This document shows, piece by piece, positions 14,431 through 24,041 of a stretch of DNA of 39,399 nucleotides. The notes beneath the pieces were generated by a model. It was not told the origin of the DNA. It saw only the letters and a list, made by a program, of their open reading frames with translations, and ran no database searches. This stretch comes from a virus. How positions within the stretch are numbered: the first letter of the stretch is position 1; each line of letters starts with the position of its first letter. A program made the position numbers and the translations under genes. The stretch covers positions 1-39,399 of IMG/VR virus record IMGVR_UViG_3300012920_009833; one strand, 5' to 3'.

Positions 14431-14436
14431 GGAGGG
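14431..14436 (+). promoter_or_regulatory. Ribosome binding site of the spike-like gene
   Basis: GGAGGG eight bases before ATG 14445, in the 18-base gap after the hub gene. It is among the strongest sites in the window and fits a spike needed in several copies. Confidence 0.65.
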
Positions 14437-14444
14437 TTATTAGA

Positions 14445-15410
14445 ATGGTTCGTGGACCATTAGAAAGAAACGATGACACAGGAAAGCGAAGAGCAGGTCG
14501 TGTAAAAGCCCGCAGTTTTGCTGGTATGAGCAACAAAAAGTTTCGAGCCCAAGCTCCAATTGACAGTCGCAAGCTTGGTGTAGATAATTCAAAACTTAAT
14601 GAACCTCACCCAAACTATAACGTTGCTCCCTGTGAGAAGGTTATTGAAGGGGACAACAACCAGTTTATTATCTTAGGGAGAGACAGACCCGCTGGACAAA
14701 CCAGTGGTTATGGTGGTGCGGGTGATACGCACTGTGCTCGTATCGAACTCGTAGCAGGCATGTCTGGGATGGAGGCAAAAGAAGTAATCCTTAAAAACCA
14801 GATTAAAGAAGGGTCTCAATATGACTCGCCAGACGACAACGAAGAGATGGTTTACACGGATGGTAATGTTTTTGCTGACGCCGCAAAGATCTACATGTCT
14901 GCTAGAACAGATGTTGATAGAAACTTTAAACTAAAGTCAAGCCAACTAGGTAACTTTAGTACCAGATCTGCTATCGCTGTAAAGGCTGATGCGGTTAGGA
15001 TTATTTCCAGAGATGCAGGAATCAAACTAATCGCTGGTGGAACTGACGCTATCAATTCACAAGGAAAAGAAGTCGCTGGAACAAGGGTTGGTATTTCGCT
15101 AAATGCTGGTAATGTTCCTGATAGTGAGATGTATAAGCTCGTAAAAGGAGAACCGTTGGTTGAGTTTCTTCAAGAGATGATACGAAACTTGAGTGAACTC
15201 AATAGTGCAGTTGGGCAAATTGCTCAAGCATTAATTGTCGCAGGTGGAAATTTAGCTGCTATTCCATTCACTGCACCCGCAGGTGCTGCGTTAGCTAGTG
15301 CAGGCACACTCGCAACCTTGACTACAACCACTCAACAAGTTAATGCCGGGATTAAGGAAATGGACTTAGAATTACAATCATTTTTAAGCCAATACAACTA
15401 TACTAATTGA
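14445..15410 (+). CDS. Baseplate spike-like protein (resembles gp5 C-terminal / VgrG beta-helix)
   Basis: A 321-residue protein. Its middle part (about 150-225) alternates polar and hydrophobic residues in short strands (FKLKSSQLGNFSTRSAIAVK, DAVRIISRDAGIKLIAGG), the pattern of the intertwined beta-helix of T4 gp5 and VgrG spikes. The C-terminal 90 residues are helical and Ala/Gly-rich (LVEFLQEMIRNLSELNSAVG). The N-terminus is basic (about pI high over 1-55, with RRAGRVKARSF). Following the hub-peptidase gene, it probably completes the central spike that gp5 makes as one chain in T4. No PAAR tip motif is evident. The spike call is based on pattern and context, not on a search. Confidence 0.62.
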   Translation: MVRGPLERNDDTGKRRAGRVKARSFAGMSNKKFRAQAPIDSRKLGVDNSKLNEPHPNYNVAPCEKVIEGDNNQFIILGRDRPAGQTSGYGGAGDTHCARIELVAGMSGMEAKEVILKNQIKEGSQYDSPDDNEEMVYTDGNVFADAAKIYMSARTDVDRNFKLKSSQLGNFSTRSAIAVKADAVRIISRDAGIKLIAGGTDAINSQGKEVAGTRVGISLNAGNVPDSEMYKLVKGEPLVEFLQEMIRNLSELNSAVGQIAQALIVAGGNLAAIPFTAPAGAALASAGTLATLTTTTQQVNAGIKEMDLELQSFLSQYNYTN

Positions 15411-15411
15411 T

Positions 15412-18400
15412 ATGACTATAAGCGCCAAAGTAAGTAAAGCATTAAAAGACACGGGGTCATTAGTTGTAAAGAGCCCAAGGTCCCCAGGTTCACCTGAAGA
15501 GGCTTGTAACAAAATAGAAAAAGCGATCAAAAGAAGAATCGGTATACTTTACGCACACAATGATGAGATCGTCGCTGTATTCCAGCCAAAAAAGCAAATA
15601 CAAGATAAGAAAATAAGTGACTTGTCTCTTAGAGATAAGACATACATGAAAGCTGAGTTAGTTAGGTTAATTTCTAAGATTGATGGATTAGAATACTTTA
15701 GGTTTGGACCGGTAGAGACAGGACCATATAACAGAGCAAAACACCCAGGAAACGTTCCAGCAAAAGGTGTGTCACGGTTTGGGACACTTTGGCACAAATG
15801 CTCAGATGTTACTGTGAGAGCACCCAAAAAATCACTTGGCTTTGGACAAGCCTCTCCCTTTTATGCCTTTATCAAAATTAAGGCAGAAGAGTTAGATAAA
15901 TTGATTACTGATTTCACAGTAAAAGTATCATCGTCACCTCTTGAAAAGCGAAAAACAAAAATCCTCGATGCACCAACTAATGAAGATGGTTCAATTAATA
16001 CTGAGGGTACATCAATACAGGCTTTTGTGGATAAGCTTAAAGAGGGTCTAGCAGCAGTTGGTGAAGCTCTTGGTGAAGAAATTGAAAAAGCCGAACTAAA
16101 GGAACTAGACGCTCAAACCAATGAGCTTTTAGCGGACCTTGAATTAGAAGAAGAAGAAAAGAGAGGCACATCTACAGATGAAAATGATTTGTCCCCCACA
16201 CAAAGGGAGGACGTACCAGAGGCAATTAGAAGAAACCTAGAGTCTCAAGTGTTTCTAAACAACGAGATTGTATCAACCGGTGCCGCTAACGCTGCCACAG
16301 TTTTAGAATATTACATTGAAGTTTTGGATGAAAATGATCCGCCTATTGATCCTGTTGATTTAAAGGGTATCAATCTTATTGATGAGTTAGAGAAGTTAGC
16401 AGCATTAAAAGACTACTTTGAAGATTTTAAAGACATGAATCGATTAGGGGCTGGTGATAATAATACAGTTCTAGAGCTTCGTGGGATCATAGATTTTCCT
16501 ATCGATCCCGATACTGGAGACAACCAAGATGGAATACCAGAAATCTTTGGTTTTGATGACAGATCTCCTTTTGCAAATTTGTTAAGACTAGACCCAGCAG
16601 TCGCAGAAGCATTTCAGCCAGATGAGGAATACTTTGAAGAATATGGAGAGGGGTCTTTCTTTAAGTTCCAGCCACCTTTTGATGAGCGTGAACCATCTCT
16701 AATTGGTAGCATTCTTGGCTTGGTTGATAAAATCAGGGATCATGATTATGGTTTTGTCGGCGGTGGAGGTTTACCTCCACGACCAGCCGCTGAAAAACAC
16801 CCCGCATACGATCAGTTAGCAAATATTAATGGAGACCCTCAGCCAGTACCAACAAGGGCAGAACCGCCGCCCGTTGTGTATGATGCAGACAATTTACCAC
16901 CACGGGTTATTAAAGAAATTGATATTACACGAGATGCCTATGAGCAAGGTGCGCCAGTTCTTAGAAACGAAGATATAGGGATTGGAGACTTAAAATTCAC
17001 TATCCAATATTTAGACCAAAATCAAATTAGGAATCGCCGTGGCAGCGATATCTTGATTCAACAAGAACTTAATTTTACAAACACCAACTTTGTTGCAAGT
17101 ATCCCAAGAAATCTTTTAAAGATACATATCTACGAGGCAGTTAAGCAGCCCAATGCAGACAAAATTAAGATCACGCTCGACAGTGAAATTAAACCTATTT
17201 TGTTTGAAACAGAATTGGATAAGATTGAGGCAGTCGGTGATTTAGAATTTGATTTTCGACCAGCACGCTTTAGTGGGCTAGGTGTCTCACCCGAAACTAC
17301 AAAGGGTGAGTATGAAGAGTTTGGATCAGATAACAACGGTCTAAATGCTTTCCCAGGATACACTCCTACAACTTGGTCAATTCTTAAGAATCTTAAACTG
17401 ATCAATGAGGAGTTATCAAAGTTAGGTAGTGGCGGAGCTACACCATGGACTGAATTTCTACCCAAGATCTTTGTACCCGCCGTTGAACTTTCACAAGAAG
17501 ATATTGACCAGCTTTGTAAAAAAGGTCAGGTTGAAAGAGCCGACGAGGTGTCAAGAAGAAGAGCCGGTGGCTCTACGCAGGACAACAAAGAGCCGCCTTT
17601 AACTGCGTTAGAAAACCCTGAAATTGATAAGCAACCACAAAAACCGGCGAGCCAGGTTGTAGCAGATCCCTCCGTAGAGGCGTCACGAATAAAAATAAAA
17701 CAACAACAAAAGACTGCACTTAGAGAGACGGTTGAATTAAGTGTGACAGATGCACTGGTTACATGTAACTCTGGATTAGTGAAACAAATTAAAAGTTTGG
17801 CAGACATCCTTAAGTTGATGGGCAGAGTAGACTTTGCCACAATGCTTGGGGCATTAGCTAAGAATCTAGCGGCTGATGTTTTGTTACAACAGGCTATCCT
17901 TAACAAACTAAACGAACAAGGTCTTTTGCCAGAAGAGTTAGCCGCTGAATTTATAAGGTGCGGTGGTGAAGTTAGTGATGCTCTTGACATTTTAAATGAC
18001 CTCGTGCCCAGTATTCTTAATACACTTAACGACCCAAACGCACTTAAGAATCTTGCTTTTGATGGTTTAGAGGATGCACTAAAGTTTTTGCTACCAAACT
18101 TGGAGCCCCTGCCTTTAGTGCCAAATCTTGACATCTATGGTTTTATTCGTTTGTTGTTACTTAAAGGAATAAAGGTTGCCCTAATTCAGTTACTGGGTGC
18201 GCTTTTAAGGGAAGCAATTCAAGAGTTATTAGGTTGCAATGGTGATTCGCTATTGGATAGCTTGATAGCTAAAGCTGCCGAGGGTTTGGACCTAGACATA
18301 GATTTAGATGCGTTTAGTATAAAAGACGGACTGAACTTATCTAGACTTATACCACCCATCCCAGGGGTTAATCCAAACGATTTGTTTGCAAATTTAGGTT

Positions 18401-20307
18401 TTGCTGCAAATCAAAATGATGTTGAAGCTTTTTATGATGCTATTTCTTCTGCCATAACCGGTGAAGAACTAAGAACCATGATATACGACACTCCAACAAG
18501 CGGGCAAATTTTTAGAACTGTTCGGTCTGTAGCAGACAGAGTTTTTGGAGATGACGCATTAACGGACTCTCAACTAGCAGCTTTCTTTATTGCACTTCGT
18601 GACGTCATACCCCCAGCAAGATTTGATGCTTATATCCCATTTCAAGCTGGACCTATTATTTGTGATGAGGGTCAATTAGATGACGCAGCAAATCAGGTGC
18701 TTGAAAATTCATCCGCTATGGGTATTGACCCTGCTGATTTAGCTAAACAATTTGTAGACGCATTGTGTGAGGCAGCCGAGGAGTCAAATAGATTAGCTGA
18801 CTTGTTAAAGCCTGGTGGGTTACAAAAGGCAGTGGGCAGCGCAGTTAAAGATCTTATTGATAACACAGAACAACCAGACGAAGTTAAGAACGTAATAAAC
18901 CAAGGCGCTGCTGTAGCAACACAAGCTAGTGTGTCCTTGGTAAAAGGGTCAGAAACTACCAAGCAATATCTGTCTGGTATTAAAACCAAGGGACCATCTT
19001 TGACAGAGGAATTTAAATTCACTGCTTTTAAGCCAGGTGATTTTGATAATGCTGGTTTACCCATAAATAAGTTCTGGGTTGTAGGAACATTTGATAATCA
19101 GGAAGAAATTAGGACTAGAATTGGTAGTGAGACAAATGTTACTTATAACCTTGATAATGATGTTTTTGTTAAGAATCTAAAAGAAGGCGAGGATCTTACT
19201 TTGCAAATTAGGGAGGTAACCCCAGAGTCAGCAGTCTTTTCTATTGCCAAAGAAGGGGAAAACTTTGATAGGCAAGTATTGGCTGAGGTGTCTACAGCAG
19301 GGGCTTTCTCATACACTGATATTCAAAACGAGGCGGGTAGAAATTTACTTCGAGCGACCCTAGCCCAAGCTGTATTCCAAACTGAAAGAGGGGACTATGC
19401 TGATCAGATTAACGGGTTTATTCTTAGGTCAGTACCGTTTCAAAGAAGTGCCGCAACAGAGGATAAGCTTGCAGTCGAGTTAACATTATATTATCCGAAC
19501 GATGACCCAGAGGTAGAAAATTATATCCAAACATATAGGCAGCAGGTTGTTGACCGTATGAATATTGATAAAGTTATGCAGGGAATCTCAGATGCATGTA
19601 TGGAATCAATGCCTAAAAACTTGAGTGCTGGTCCACTGGCAGTTGTAAGAAAAGACAAATGTCTCGCTGCTGCACAGATAGTTTATGCAGAGTTGATGCG
19701 TTTTTACTTTGCTGTTGTTCACTATACGGGGGCTAGAGATAGTAGGGATGAAACTTACTTTTTATCTGACCAAGATACAATCCTAACACAATTGATAGTA
19801 GACTATATCGCTAGAAGAGTTAGGAAAAATAATAAACTTGAAATAATTGAAGATGTTGAAAAGATAGTCGCCTCACTTGATCGATCACCAACTAGGGGTC
19901 GTCAACGATTTTTTTCCTCGGCTCTTTTTGGAGAAGATAAACTTAAGGAATTCATATACAAATGCTTAACTTATTTTGATCGGGATGATGATGGACAGTT
20001 GTTTTTAACATCAACTAGTAACAATGATGTTGCTGAAGATGCTAGGGAGTATTTCCCCAATGGATACACTATTGGACAAGGGGAAGAGGCGGAGTTGTTA
20101 ACCCCAACAGACAAAGAGCTTAATAACTTTGTTATGCCGCTACAGGGCATTGTAGCTATGCAAATCATGTGGGCAAGTGAGTACGACTTACCAGGCGAGC
20201 TAGGTTTAAAATTTGATGATTTTTTGGCAAACGCAAAAAAGCAATTCAATGACTCTAAAAGGTTGCTAGCTGGAAACTCTCTTTCTGAACCAGAAAAAGG
20301 AAATTAA
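15412..20307 (+). CDS. Very large virion protein of unknown function (1631 aa)
   Basis: A single open frame of 1631 residues between the spike-like gene and gp25. No domain is recognised. Visible regions: a basic N-terminus (1-190), an acidic helical stretch (about 226-263, ending ELEEEEKRGTSTDEND), a Pro/Gly-rich stretch (about 449-500), a helical and strongly hydrophobic part (about 860-960, including YGFIRLLLLKGIKVALIQLL), and a helical C-terminus. Cysteines are scattered singly at intervals (LCKK, TCNS, RCGG, GCNG, ICDE, LCEA) through the second half. Its place in the hub-wedge block makes a baseplate or tail structural role likely, and a tape-measure role is possible but not shown. It has no good ribosome site, so translation may be coupled to the spike gene, whose stop is one base upstream. 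Confidence 0.7.
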   Translation: MTISAKVSKALKDTGSLVVKSPRSPGSPEEACNKIEKAIKRRIGILYAHNDEIVAVFQPKKQIQDKKISDLSLRDKTYMKAELVRLISKIDGLEYFRFGPVETGPYNRAKHPGNVPAKGVSRFGTLWHKCSDVTVRAPKKSLGFGQASPFYAFIKIKAEELDKLITDFTVKVSSSPLEKRKTKILDAPTNEDGSINTEGTSIQAFVDKLKEGLAAVGEALGEEIEKAELKELDAQTNELLADLELEEEEKRGTSTDENDLSPTQREDVPEAIRRNLESQVFLNNEIVSTGAANAATVLEYYIEVLDENDPPIDPVDLKGINLIDELEKLAALKDYFEDFKDMNRLGAGDNNTVLELRGIIDFPIDPDTGDNQDGIPEIFGFDDRSPFANLLRLDPAVAEAFQPDEEYFEEYGEGSFFKFQPPFDEREPSLIGSILGLVDKIRDHDYGFVGGGGLPPRPAAEKHPAYDQLANINGDPQPVPTRAEPPPVVYDADNLPPRVIKEIDITRDAYEQGAPVLRNEDIGIGDLKFTIQYLDQNQIRNRRGSDILIQQELNFTNTNFVASIPRNLLKIHIYEAVKQPNADKIKITLDSEIKPILFETELDKIEAVGDLEFDFRPARFSGLGVSPETTKGEYEEFGSDNNGLNAFPGYTPTTWSILKNLKLINEELSKLGSGGATPWTEFLPKIFVPAVELSQEDIDQLCKKGQVERADEVSRRRAGGSTQDNKEPPLTALENPEIDKQPQKPASQVVADPSVEASRIKIKQQQKTALRETVELSVTDALVTCNSGLVKQIKSLADILKLMGRVDFATMLGALAKNLAADVLLQQAILNKLNEQGLLPEELAAEFIRCGGEVSDALDILNDLVPSILNTLNDPNALKNLAFDGLEDALKFLLPNLEPLPLVPNLDIYGFIRLLLLKGIKVALIQLLGALLREAIQELLGCNGDSLLDSLIAKAAEGLDLDIDLDAFSIKDGLNLSRLIPPIPGVNPNDLFANLGFAANQNDVEAFYDAISSAITGEELRTMIYDTPTSGQIFRTVRSVADRVFGDDALTDSQLAAFFIALRDVIPPARFDAYIPFQAGPIICDEGQLDDAANQVLENSSAMGIDPADLAKQFVDALCEAAEESNRLADLLKPGGLQKAVGSAVKDLIDNTEQPDEVKNVINQGAAVATQASVSLVKGSETTKQYLSGIKTKGPSLTEEFKFTAFKPGDFDNAGLPINKFWVVGTFDNQEEIRTRIGSETNVTYNLDNDVFVKNLKEGEDLTLQIREVTPESAVFSIAKEGENFDRQVLAEVSTAGAFSYTDIQNEAGRNLLRATLAQAVFQTERGDYADQINGFILRSVPFQRSAATEDKLAVELTLYYPNDDPEVENYIQTYRQQVVDRMNIDKVMQGISDACMESMPKNLSAGPLAVVRKDKCLAAAQIVYAELMRFYFAVVHYTGARDSRDETYFLSDQDTILTQLIVDYIARRVRKNNKLEIIEDVEKIVASLDRSPTRGRQRFFSSALFGEDKLKEFIYKCLTYFDRDDDGQLFLTSTSNNDVAEDAREYFPNGYTIGQGEEAELLTPTDKELNNFVMPLQGIVAMQIMWASEYDLPGELGLKFDDFLANAKKQFNDSKRLLAGNSLSEPEKGN

Positions 20308-20344
20308 TAAAAGACAAAGATACTTATGAAAGAGGTAAAATAAG

Positions 20345-20746
20345 ATGGCATCAAAACAGGGAATTAGCCTAAAGCTTCCGTTAGCTTATGACTCAGAGGA
20401 CGGACCATATCGTCTTACAAAAACCCTTGGGGAAAATGTTCAACAAAATTTTAAAAACTTAATGTTGACAAACCCAGGCGAAAGAGTTATGTTGCCTGGT
20501 TTTGGTGCCGGCATTAGGCAGTTGCTCTTTGAGCCAATAACCGAAGCTTTATTTGACAAGGTTCGAGCTAGAATTTTTAGCCAGGTACGCACATTTATGC
20601 CCTTCGTTACAATTGAAGATGTCTTTGTAAACTCTCAGAGTGACAGGCAAGATTTTGGACCTAACGAAGTGCAGATTACAATAGTATACAATATTTTACC
20701 ACTAGACACAAGGAGCACACTAACAATATCTAACTCTACAGTCTAG
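20345..20746 (+). CDS. gp25: Baseplate wedge protein gp25 (gpW/gp25 family)
   Basis: A 133-residue protein. The family signature is the segment NLMLTNPGERVMLPGFGAGI (38-57), matching the TxPGER...PxFG core of the gpW/gp25 group, followed by a helix (EALFDKVRARIFSQVRTFMP) and closing beta strands (VQITIVYNI). In T4, gp25 forms the inner baseplate with gp6 and gp53 and is related to the sheath-initiating part of contractile tails, phage-like bacteriocins and type VI secretion systems. Length is as expected. AGAGG at 20331-20335 lies nine bases before the ATG, in a 37-base gap that holds nothing else I can identify. Confidence 0.93.
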   Translation: MASKQGISLKLPLAYDSEDGPYRLTKTLGENVQQNFKNLMLTNPGERVMLPGFGAGIRQLLFEPITEALFDKVRARIFSQVRTFMPFVTIEDVFVNSQSDRQDFGPNEVQITIVYNILPLDTRSTLTISNSTV

Positions 20747-20766
20747 ATATTTAAAGAGGTAAGCAA

Positions 20767-22554
20767 ATGGCAAAGAGACCAATAAGTTATACAAGCAGAG
20801 ATTTTGAATCGATCAAGGATGCACTGGTAGATCATGCAAAAAGATACTACCCTGACACCTTTAAAGATTTCAATGACGCATCTTTTGGTTCTTTGCTTTT
20901 AGATACAGTTGCTTATGTTGGTGATCAACTTTCTTTTTATCTCGATTATCAAACTAATGAGTCGTTTTTAGACACAGCCCTAGAAAGATCTAATATCGAA
21001 AGACTGTCAAAACAGCTTGGGTATAGAGATATTGGAACCAGATCTTCAACTGGTGTCATGACATTTTTTATGTTAGTCCCGGTATCTTCTAATGGTTCAT
21101 CGCCAGATCGAGACTACCTTCCTATTCTGAAAAAAAATACTGAAGTTATTTCTGATAATGGAACAAGTTTTATCTTAACAGAAGATGTCGATTTTTCGGC
21201 GGACCAAAACCAATTTGTTATCGCAAGACAAAACTCTGAAACTGGTAGCCCAACTTTTTTTGCTGTTAAGGCATTTGGTAACGTTGTTTCTGGTGAGTTA
21301 AGGCAGGAGTTAGTCGATGTTGGTGCTTATACAAAATTTTTACAAGTAACTCTTGAGGATGATAACATATCAGAAATTATTTCTATCAAAGACTCAGAGG
21401 GAAACGAATACTTTGAAGTTCCATATTTATCACAAGACGTGATTTTTGATCAGGTTCCAAACTATGGCGCAGACAAAACTAGTGTTCCGTTTACCCTCAG
21501 ATCAAGACCGGTGCCGAGAAGGTTTACTGTTGACTTTGAGAGAGGTGAAACAAAAATCCAATTTGGATATGGGTCTGAAGAGAGTTTAACAAACGATGAG
21601 GTAGCAGACCCAGCGGACGTAACATTACAGCGATTTGGCAAAAATTATGTTTCTGATGAGTCATTTGACCCAACCAAACTTCTTAAGACCGACAAGTTTG
21701 GTGTTGTTCCGGCTAATACTGTTCTCACAGTTTCGTACAGGGTGAACACCACGGCTAATGTTAACGCTGCTGCAAACACTGTTACAACTGTTATTAGACC
21801 TTTGTTAGTTTTTAAGGACAGACCATCTTTAGAGGAAGGTAAAATCCGCATCATGATTGATACAATCGAATGCACTAATGAAGAATCTATTCTTGGGGAT
21901 ATCACTACGCCCACTATCAATGAGGTAAGACTAAGGGCTTATGATTATTTTGCTACACAGAACAGAGCAGTTACAACACAGGATTATATAGCCTTGTCAT
22001 ATAGGATGCCAAATAGATTTGGGGCTGTGAAGAGAGTTAACGTTGTTAGAGATCCAGATTCACTGAAAAGAAATCTTAACCTTTATGTTTTGTCTGAGGA
22101 CTCAGATGGTAGATTTGCAGAGGCGCCACAAAATTTAAAAAATAACTTAAAAAGATGGCTGACAGAGTATAAGATGATAAACGATACCATCGACATTTTG
22201 GACGGAAAGGTAGCAAATCTTGAAATTAAGTTTGAGGTTATTGGTGCGTTTGACTTGAATAAATACGATGTATTGCGTGCGTGCCTAACAAAATTGAAAG
22301 ATAAACTAAAAGTTCCTTTTGGTCTAGGTGAACCGCTCTATCTCACAGAGATTACAAAACACCTAAATTCAGTACCCGGTGTTATAGATGTGGTGTCGGT
22401 CCAAGTGAAAGAAAAAACTACATCTGGTTACAGTCAGTATCCATTTATTGCAAAGAATAATTTATCTCGTGATGGCAGGGTCTTAACTCCACCACAAAAT
22501 GTGGCGTTTGAATTTTATGATTTGGATGATGATATCATTGGGGTAGTTAAGTAA
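20767..22554 (+). CDS. gp6: Baseplate wedge protein gp6 (baseplate J-like)
   Basis: A 595-residue homologue of T4 gp6, the protein that dimerises to form the continuous ring of the inner baseplate. N-terminal landmarks are YTSRDFESIKDAL (8-20), then FNDASFGSLLLDTVAYVGDQ and LDYQTNESFLDTALER. The baseplate J-like C-terminal part has VTTQDYIALSYRMPN near residue 401, followed by VKRVNVVRDP. Size is near that of T4 gp6 (660). An AGAGG site precedes the ATG and gp25 is directly upstream, a pairing also found in other T4-like phages. The stop overlaps the next ATG by one base (TAATG). Confidence 0.93.
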   Translation: MAKRPISYTSRDFESIKDALVDHAKRYYPDTFKDFNDASFGSLLLDTVAYVGDQLSFYLDYQTNESFLDTALERSNIERLSKQLGYRDIGTRSSTGVMTFFMLVPVSSNGSSPDRDYLPILKKNTEVISDNGTSFILTEDVDFSADQNQFVIARQNSETGSPTFFAVKAFGNVVSGELRQELVDVGAYTKFLQVTLEDDNISEIISIKDSEGNEYFEVPYLSQDVIFDQVPNYGADKTSVPFTLRSRPVPRRFTVDFERGETKIQFGYGSEESLTNDEVADPADVTLQRFGKNYVSDESFDPTKLLKTDKFGVVPANTVLTVSYRVNTTANVNAAANTVTTVIRPLLVFKDRPSLEEGKIRIMIDTIECTNEESILGDITTPTINEVRLRAYDYFATQNRAVTTQDYIALSYRMPNRFGAVKRVNVVRDPDSLKRNLNLYVLSEDSDGRFAEAPQNLKNNLKRWLTEYKMINDTIDILDGKVANLEIKFEVIGAFDLNKYDVLRACLTKLKDKLKVPFGLGEPLYLTEITKHLNSVPGVIDVVSVQVKEKTTSGYSQYPFIAKNNLSRDGRVLTPPQNVAFEFYDLDDDIIGVVK

Positions 22555-24038
22555 TGGCTATAAAAAGATACGTTGCCGAGGCAGATAACACAATTACAAA
22601 TGCCTTTGAGTCAAACCTTTCTACAAGAGCAACTAAGGCAAACATGGGTGCTGCTGATGTTCTAGAAACGTTTGTTATTCACGGGCAAACATCAGCTAGT
22701 ATCAGTGCAGAAAGCGCAGAAGAAGCAAGAATTATAATTCAGTTTCCTATTTCTGGAACGGATACTGCAATTGAGACAATCCATAGAGACAGAAACGATA
22801 ATAAAATCCCAGCGCAAGGCAAAGTTAGTTTTTACCTAAGAATGTTTAATGCGCCGCACGCAGAATCAACCCCAGAGGATTTTGATCTTGATGTTAAGAT
22901 TATATCAAAAAGTTGGAGCGAAGGTCGTGGTCTTGATATGGACACTTATTCTGACACAGGTTTTTCCAGTTTTCTCTCAGCTTCATCTGGTAGTGCCTGG
23001 AACGAACCAGGGGGTGATTTTCATTCCTTAACAGATACAGATAATTTTTCTGCGTCAGTTAATTTTAAACATGGTTTTGAAGACATTGAGATTGATGTTA
23101 CCACGGCTGTTGAAAACTGGATTGATGGGACAAAAGAAAACTATGGCTTTCTGCTTAAGCATGTTGCCTCAAGTTTAAGCGGCAACAATGGCACACTTTA
23201 CACTAAAAAGTTTTTTGCAAGAACAACAGAGTTCTTCTACCGAAGACCTGTCATTGAGGCAAGATGGGACGATTCAAGGAAAGATCATAGAGGGTCGTTT
23301 TTTATAAGCAGTTCACTTTTAGATAAAGAGGACAATATTAATCGCCTGTATTTGTACAACAGATTTCGGGGACAACTTAAAGATATTCCTGGGCTAAACA
23401 GCAACAAACTTAAGGTCAGCATTTTTTCTAATGTATCAGAATCTGCTCAGACTGTGGTTAGTTCAAGCGGTGAGTCAGTAACTGCGGTTGAAGCCTCTAG
23501 ATTGTTTGAAAACGGTATACATGTTTCTGGTATTTATACTTGCTCCTTTGCGTCCACCCTTACCGCATCTATTTTGCATGATGTCTGGTTTACTGGATCG
23601 ACGACCTTTCACACAGGGTCTTTTAGACCTAAAAACCCTCAAGCTCAAGAGTTTGATGAAAGCAGAACATATCTCAACAGTATTAGAAATTTAAAGTCAA
23701 GCTACCGCCCTAAAGATAAGCCTAGGCTAAGGATTTATGCAAGACCAAAAGACTGGAGTCCAACGATTTATTCTGTCGCAAGCAAGAAAATCGAAACTTC
23801 GCTCATTGAAGATGCTTACTATAAGGTCGTTAGAATTACAGACGACACTGAGGCTATTGGCTATGGCACAGGTAGCGATAATCAAACAAGAACTTCCTAC
23901 GACGTAAGTGGAAATTATTTTGATTTAGATATGTCTTTATTAGAGCCCGGATACTCGTATGGAATTAGGTTGACATACTACTTACTTGGACAATACCAAG
24001 AACAACCAGAGGTGTTTAAGTTTAGGGTAGACGAGTAA
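22554..24038 (+). CDS. Baseplate-associated protein with DNRLRE-like carbohydrate-binding region (494 aa)
   Basis: A 494-residue protein coupled to gp6 by TAATG. Residues about 1-240 follow the DNRLRE module pattern: AEADNTITNAFESNLSTR near the start, EEARIIIQFPI, a set of strands ending VKIISKSWSEGRGLDMD, and later IEIDVTTAVENWIDGTKENY with GFLLKH. Such modules occur in secreted and surface proteins and are thought to bind carbohydrate. The second half has strands rich in Ser and Thr and a YRPKDKPRLRIYARPKDW segment. Its place, directly after gp6, is that of gp7 in T4, but it is not similar in length or visible sequence. A role as a wedge-attached host-surface binding subunit is reasonable inference. 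Confidence 0.66.
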   Translation: MAIKRYVAEADNTITNAFESNLSTRATKANMGAADVLETFVIHGQTSASISAESAEEARIIIQFPISGTDTAIETIHRDRNDNKIPAQGKVSFYLRMFNAPHAESTPEDFDLDVKIISKSWSEGRGLDMDTYSDTGFSSFLSASSGSAWNEPGGDFHSLTDTDNFSASVNFKHGFEDIEIDVTTAVENWIDGTKENYGFLLKHVASSLSGNNGTLYTKKFFARTTEFFYRRPVIEARWDDSRKDHRGSFFISSSLLDKEDNINRLYLYNRFRGQLKDIPGLNSNKLKVSIFSNVSESAQTVVSSSGESVTAVEASRLFENGIHVSGIYTCSFASTLTASILHDVWFTGSTTFHTGSFRPKNPQAQEFDESRTYLNSIRNLKSSYRPKDKPRLRIYARPKDWSPTIYSVASKKIETSLIEDAYYKVVRITDDTEAIGYGTGSDNQTRTSYDVSGNYFDLDMSLLEPGYSYGIRLTYYLLGQYQEQPEVFKFRVDE

Positions 24039-24041
24039 CAA

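Noticed and set aside
17526-18134. A 202-codon open frame on the minus strand
   Set aside because: It lies wholly within the 1631-residue gene, and its Ser/Leu/Ala-rich translation has no domain pattern. It is the usual shadow of a long coding frame.
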